From assembly GCA_002335605.1 (NCBI GenBank), contig BEDY01000012.1:248001-312000 (forward strand): DNA of 64,000 nt, written 5' to 3'. How positions within the stretch are numbered: position 1 is the first letter of the stretch; the number at the start of each line of letters is the position of its first letter. Below are positions 62,893 to 64,000 of the stretch, piece by piece. Below the pieces are notes generated by a model. It saw only the letters and a program-made list of their open reading frames with translations, was not told the origin of the DNA and searched no databases. Made by a program: the position numbers and the translations under genes. Origin of the DNA: Prillingera fragicola (taxonomy: Eukaryota; Basidiomycota; Tremellomycetes; Trichosporonales; Trichosporonaceae).

Positions 62893-63315
62893 ATGAAGAT
62901 TGCTCTCCTCGTCACCCTCTTCGCTGTGGCGGCCTCTGCCTCGCCCACCTGGGGCGGCCACCACAAGCCCCAGCGCCCCCACAAGCCCGAGAAGCCCCAG
63001 GTCTCGAGCACTCCTCCCCCCACCTCTGTTTGCTCCTACGAGTGCGGCGGTGGATGGTGCAGGAACGAGATCTTCAACTGGACCTCGTACAAGAAGACTG
63101 GCCGCTGGAAGCGCGGACGCAGCTACGGCGCCTCCAAGCACCGTTGCTCATACGTGAGTTTGTCTCGGACGCTGGCATTGATAACCAAACTAACATTGCA
63201 GTCGGGCGGCCGCTCTCCTTGGGAGATTAGTCGTCAGTGCTACGACTGCCTCTGCCGCAACGGCTACGACGTCAGGGATGGTCTCGCCGACGACTACAGG
63301 CGTGTCTGCGCTTAA
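62893..63315 (+). CDS. Small secreted cysteine-rich protein (124 aa)
   Basis: Exons 62893..63153 and 63202..63315 (48-nt intron, gtgagt donor, ctaac branch, phase 0). Signal peptide residues 1-17 (MKIALLVTLFAVAASAS). A Pro/Lys/His-rich spacer follows (HHKPQRPHKPEKPQ), then a compact domain with eight Cys: VCSYECGGGWC, HRCSY, RQCYDCLCRNG and a final RVCA, with positive charge (KKTGRWKRGR). The even number of Cys and the size suggest four disulfides. No family recognised; could be an antimicrobial or effector-like protein, but nothing in the sequence settles this. Confidence 0.75.
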   Translation: MKIALLVTLFAVAASASPTWGGHHKPQRPHKPEKPQVSSTPPPTSVCSYECGGGWCRNEIFNWTSYKKTGRWKRGRSYGASKHRCSYVSLSRTLALITKLTLQSGGRSPWEISRQCYDCLCRNGYDVRDGLADDYRRVCA

Positions 63316-64000
63316 GCAACATGACGGCGCATGGACAATTACCCCTCAACTTAGACACCCCCTTGCTTCTCTTTCTTCATCGTCGCTCGTAGACTTTTTA
63401 TTTCCCTTTCAAGTCCACAATACCTAGGACGGACAATGTATCAGTTGTTTCTACGCGACACTACATAACGCTGCACATTACTGGAATATTCATGTTGGAG
63501 GTGTTGTCACACTACTACTGCTACTGGAAGCTGGAAGGAACAATGACTGCCCAGTGCAAGAGTTGCGACGCAATGGGTTCCCGATGGCGCCAGTGGTCGA
63601 GTGCCAAAAAGATTGGTTCCTGTGGATTGTGCACGCCATTACCGTAGGCAAGCAGCGACAGTGCAAAAGGCGATGAAGACGACGTCCAGACCATTAGAGG
63701 CAAGAGAGCCAAGAGAGGGCAGCAGGCACCAGGTCGAATGGTCGTAATCCACTTCTCACGTGCAAAAAGCCCTGAGACGCGTCCCATCCGTTGTCCCATC
63801 TGGGGTGCAGCTACACGACCACCTGCAGCGTGCATGACCTCCAATGCTTCAAGCCTTGTCGTCAACCAGACGTGCTTGCCGTCCCGTATACCTCGCACTC
63901 TCCAAGGCATACCGACTGCAGTACAACTGCATTGTGGGCATCACCTCAGCCCATCTCCATGGGCTGACGAGATGGCTATGGCACCCGCATCCAAGATACA
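63316..64000. other. Right end of window, no gene supported
   Basis: A 129-residue minus-strand frame (63521-63910) has no convincing coding character. 3' flank of the secreted protein gene. Confidence 0.45.

Noticed and set aside
63521..63910. 129-residue minus-strand frame near the right end
   Set aside because: No domain, signal or splice support; composition resembles random frames in GC-rich DNA.

Overview
The window is fungal nuclear DNA, most likely from a basidiomycete yeast of the Tremellomycetes/Trichosporonales type. This rests on the gene-dense, C/G-biased coding sequence, very short introns (mostly 34-57 nt, GTRNGT donors, CTGAC/CTAAC branch sites close to the acceptor), TATA boxes 45-115 nt before many start codons, and gene families such as kinesin-5, FRE ferric reductases, GT71 and GT47. 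The genus is an inference; no rRNA or mitochondrial marker is present. A run of 100 Ns at 4053-4152 is an assembly gap.

Layout. 1-1383: 3' end of a kinesin-5 gene. 1.4-8.2 kb: three proteins of unknown function and a two-exon gene for a small mitochondrial MLRQ/B12D-like protein. 9.4-14.2 kb: the most interesting locus, in which an organophosphate-type MFS permease (minus) is divergent from a four-exon gene (plus) that fuses a PhyH Fe/2-oxoglutarate dioxygenase to a PhnZ-like HD diiron oxygenase. The shared 1.4-kb promoter region carries a CACGTG box and two families of repeated motifs. 16-18.6 kb: ferric reductase with a His-rich loop. 19.8-22.4 kb: two tandem secreted low-complexity proteins. 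23.1 kb: tRNA-Asp. 23.4-25.8 kb: a divergent GPI1-like gene. 26.4-28.5 kb: DHA1-type MFS exporter. 31.2-38.1 kb: a very large epimerase-like/exostosin fusion and a GT71 mannosyltransferase, divergently transcribed. 38.4-50.7 kb: mostly small lineage-specific genes, including ten consecutive minus-strand genes; most encode small multi-pass membrane proteins, two are short multi-exon genes that share a C-terminal motif, and one is a secreted protein with a hydrophobic tail. 51.9-63.3 kb: VIT/vWA protein with FG-type repeats, acetolactate decarboxylase, secreted ricin-B-type lectin, second ferric reductase, small secreted cysteine-rich protein.

How the parts may fit together. The 9.4-14.2 kb locus reads as a phosphorus-scavenging module: uptake of an organophosphorus compound, then two-step oxidative C-P bond cleavage by one polypeptide, possibly under a Pho4-type CACGTG element. 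The two ferric reductases point to reductive iron uptake. GPI1-like, GT47 fusion and GT71 genes concern cell-surface glycans and GPI anchors; several secreted proteins with hydrophobic C-termini could be clients. Exon boundaries were read by eye from splice signals and frame continuity, so positions may be off by a base or two.
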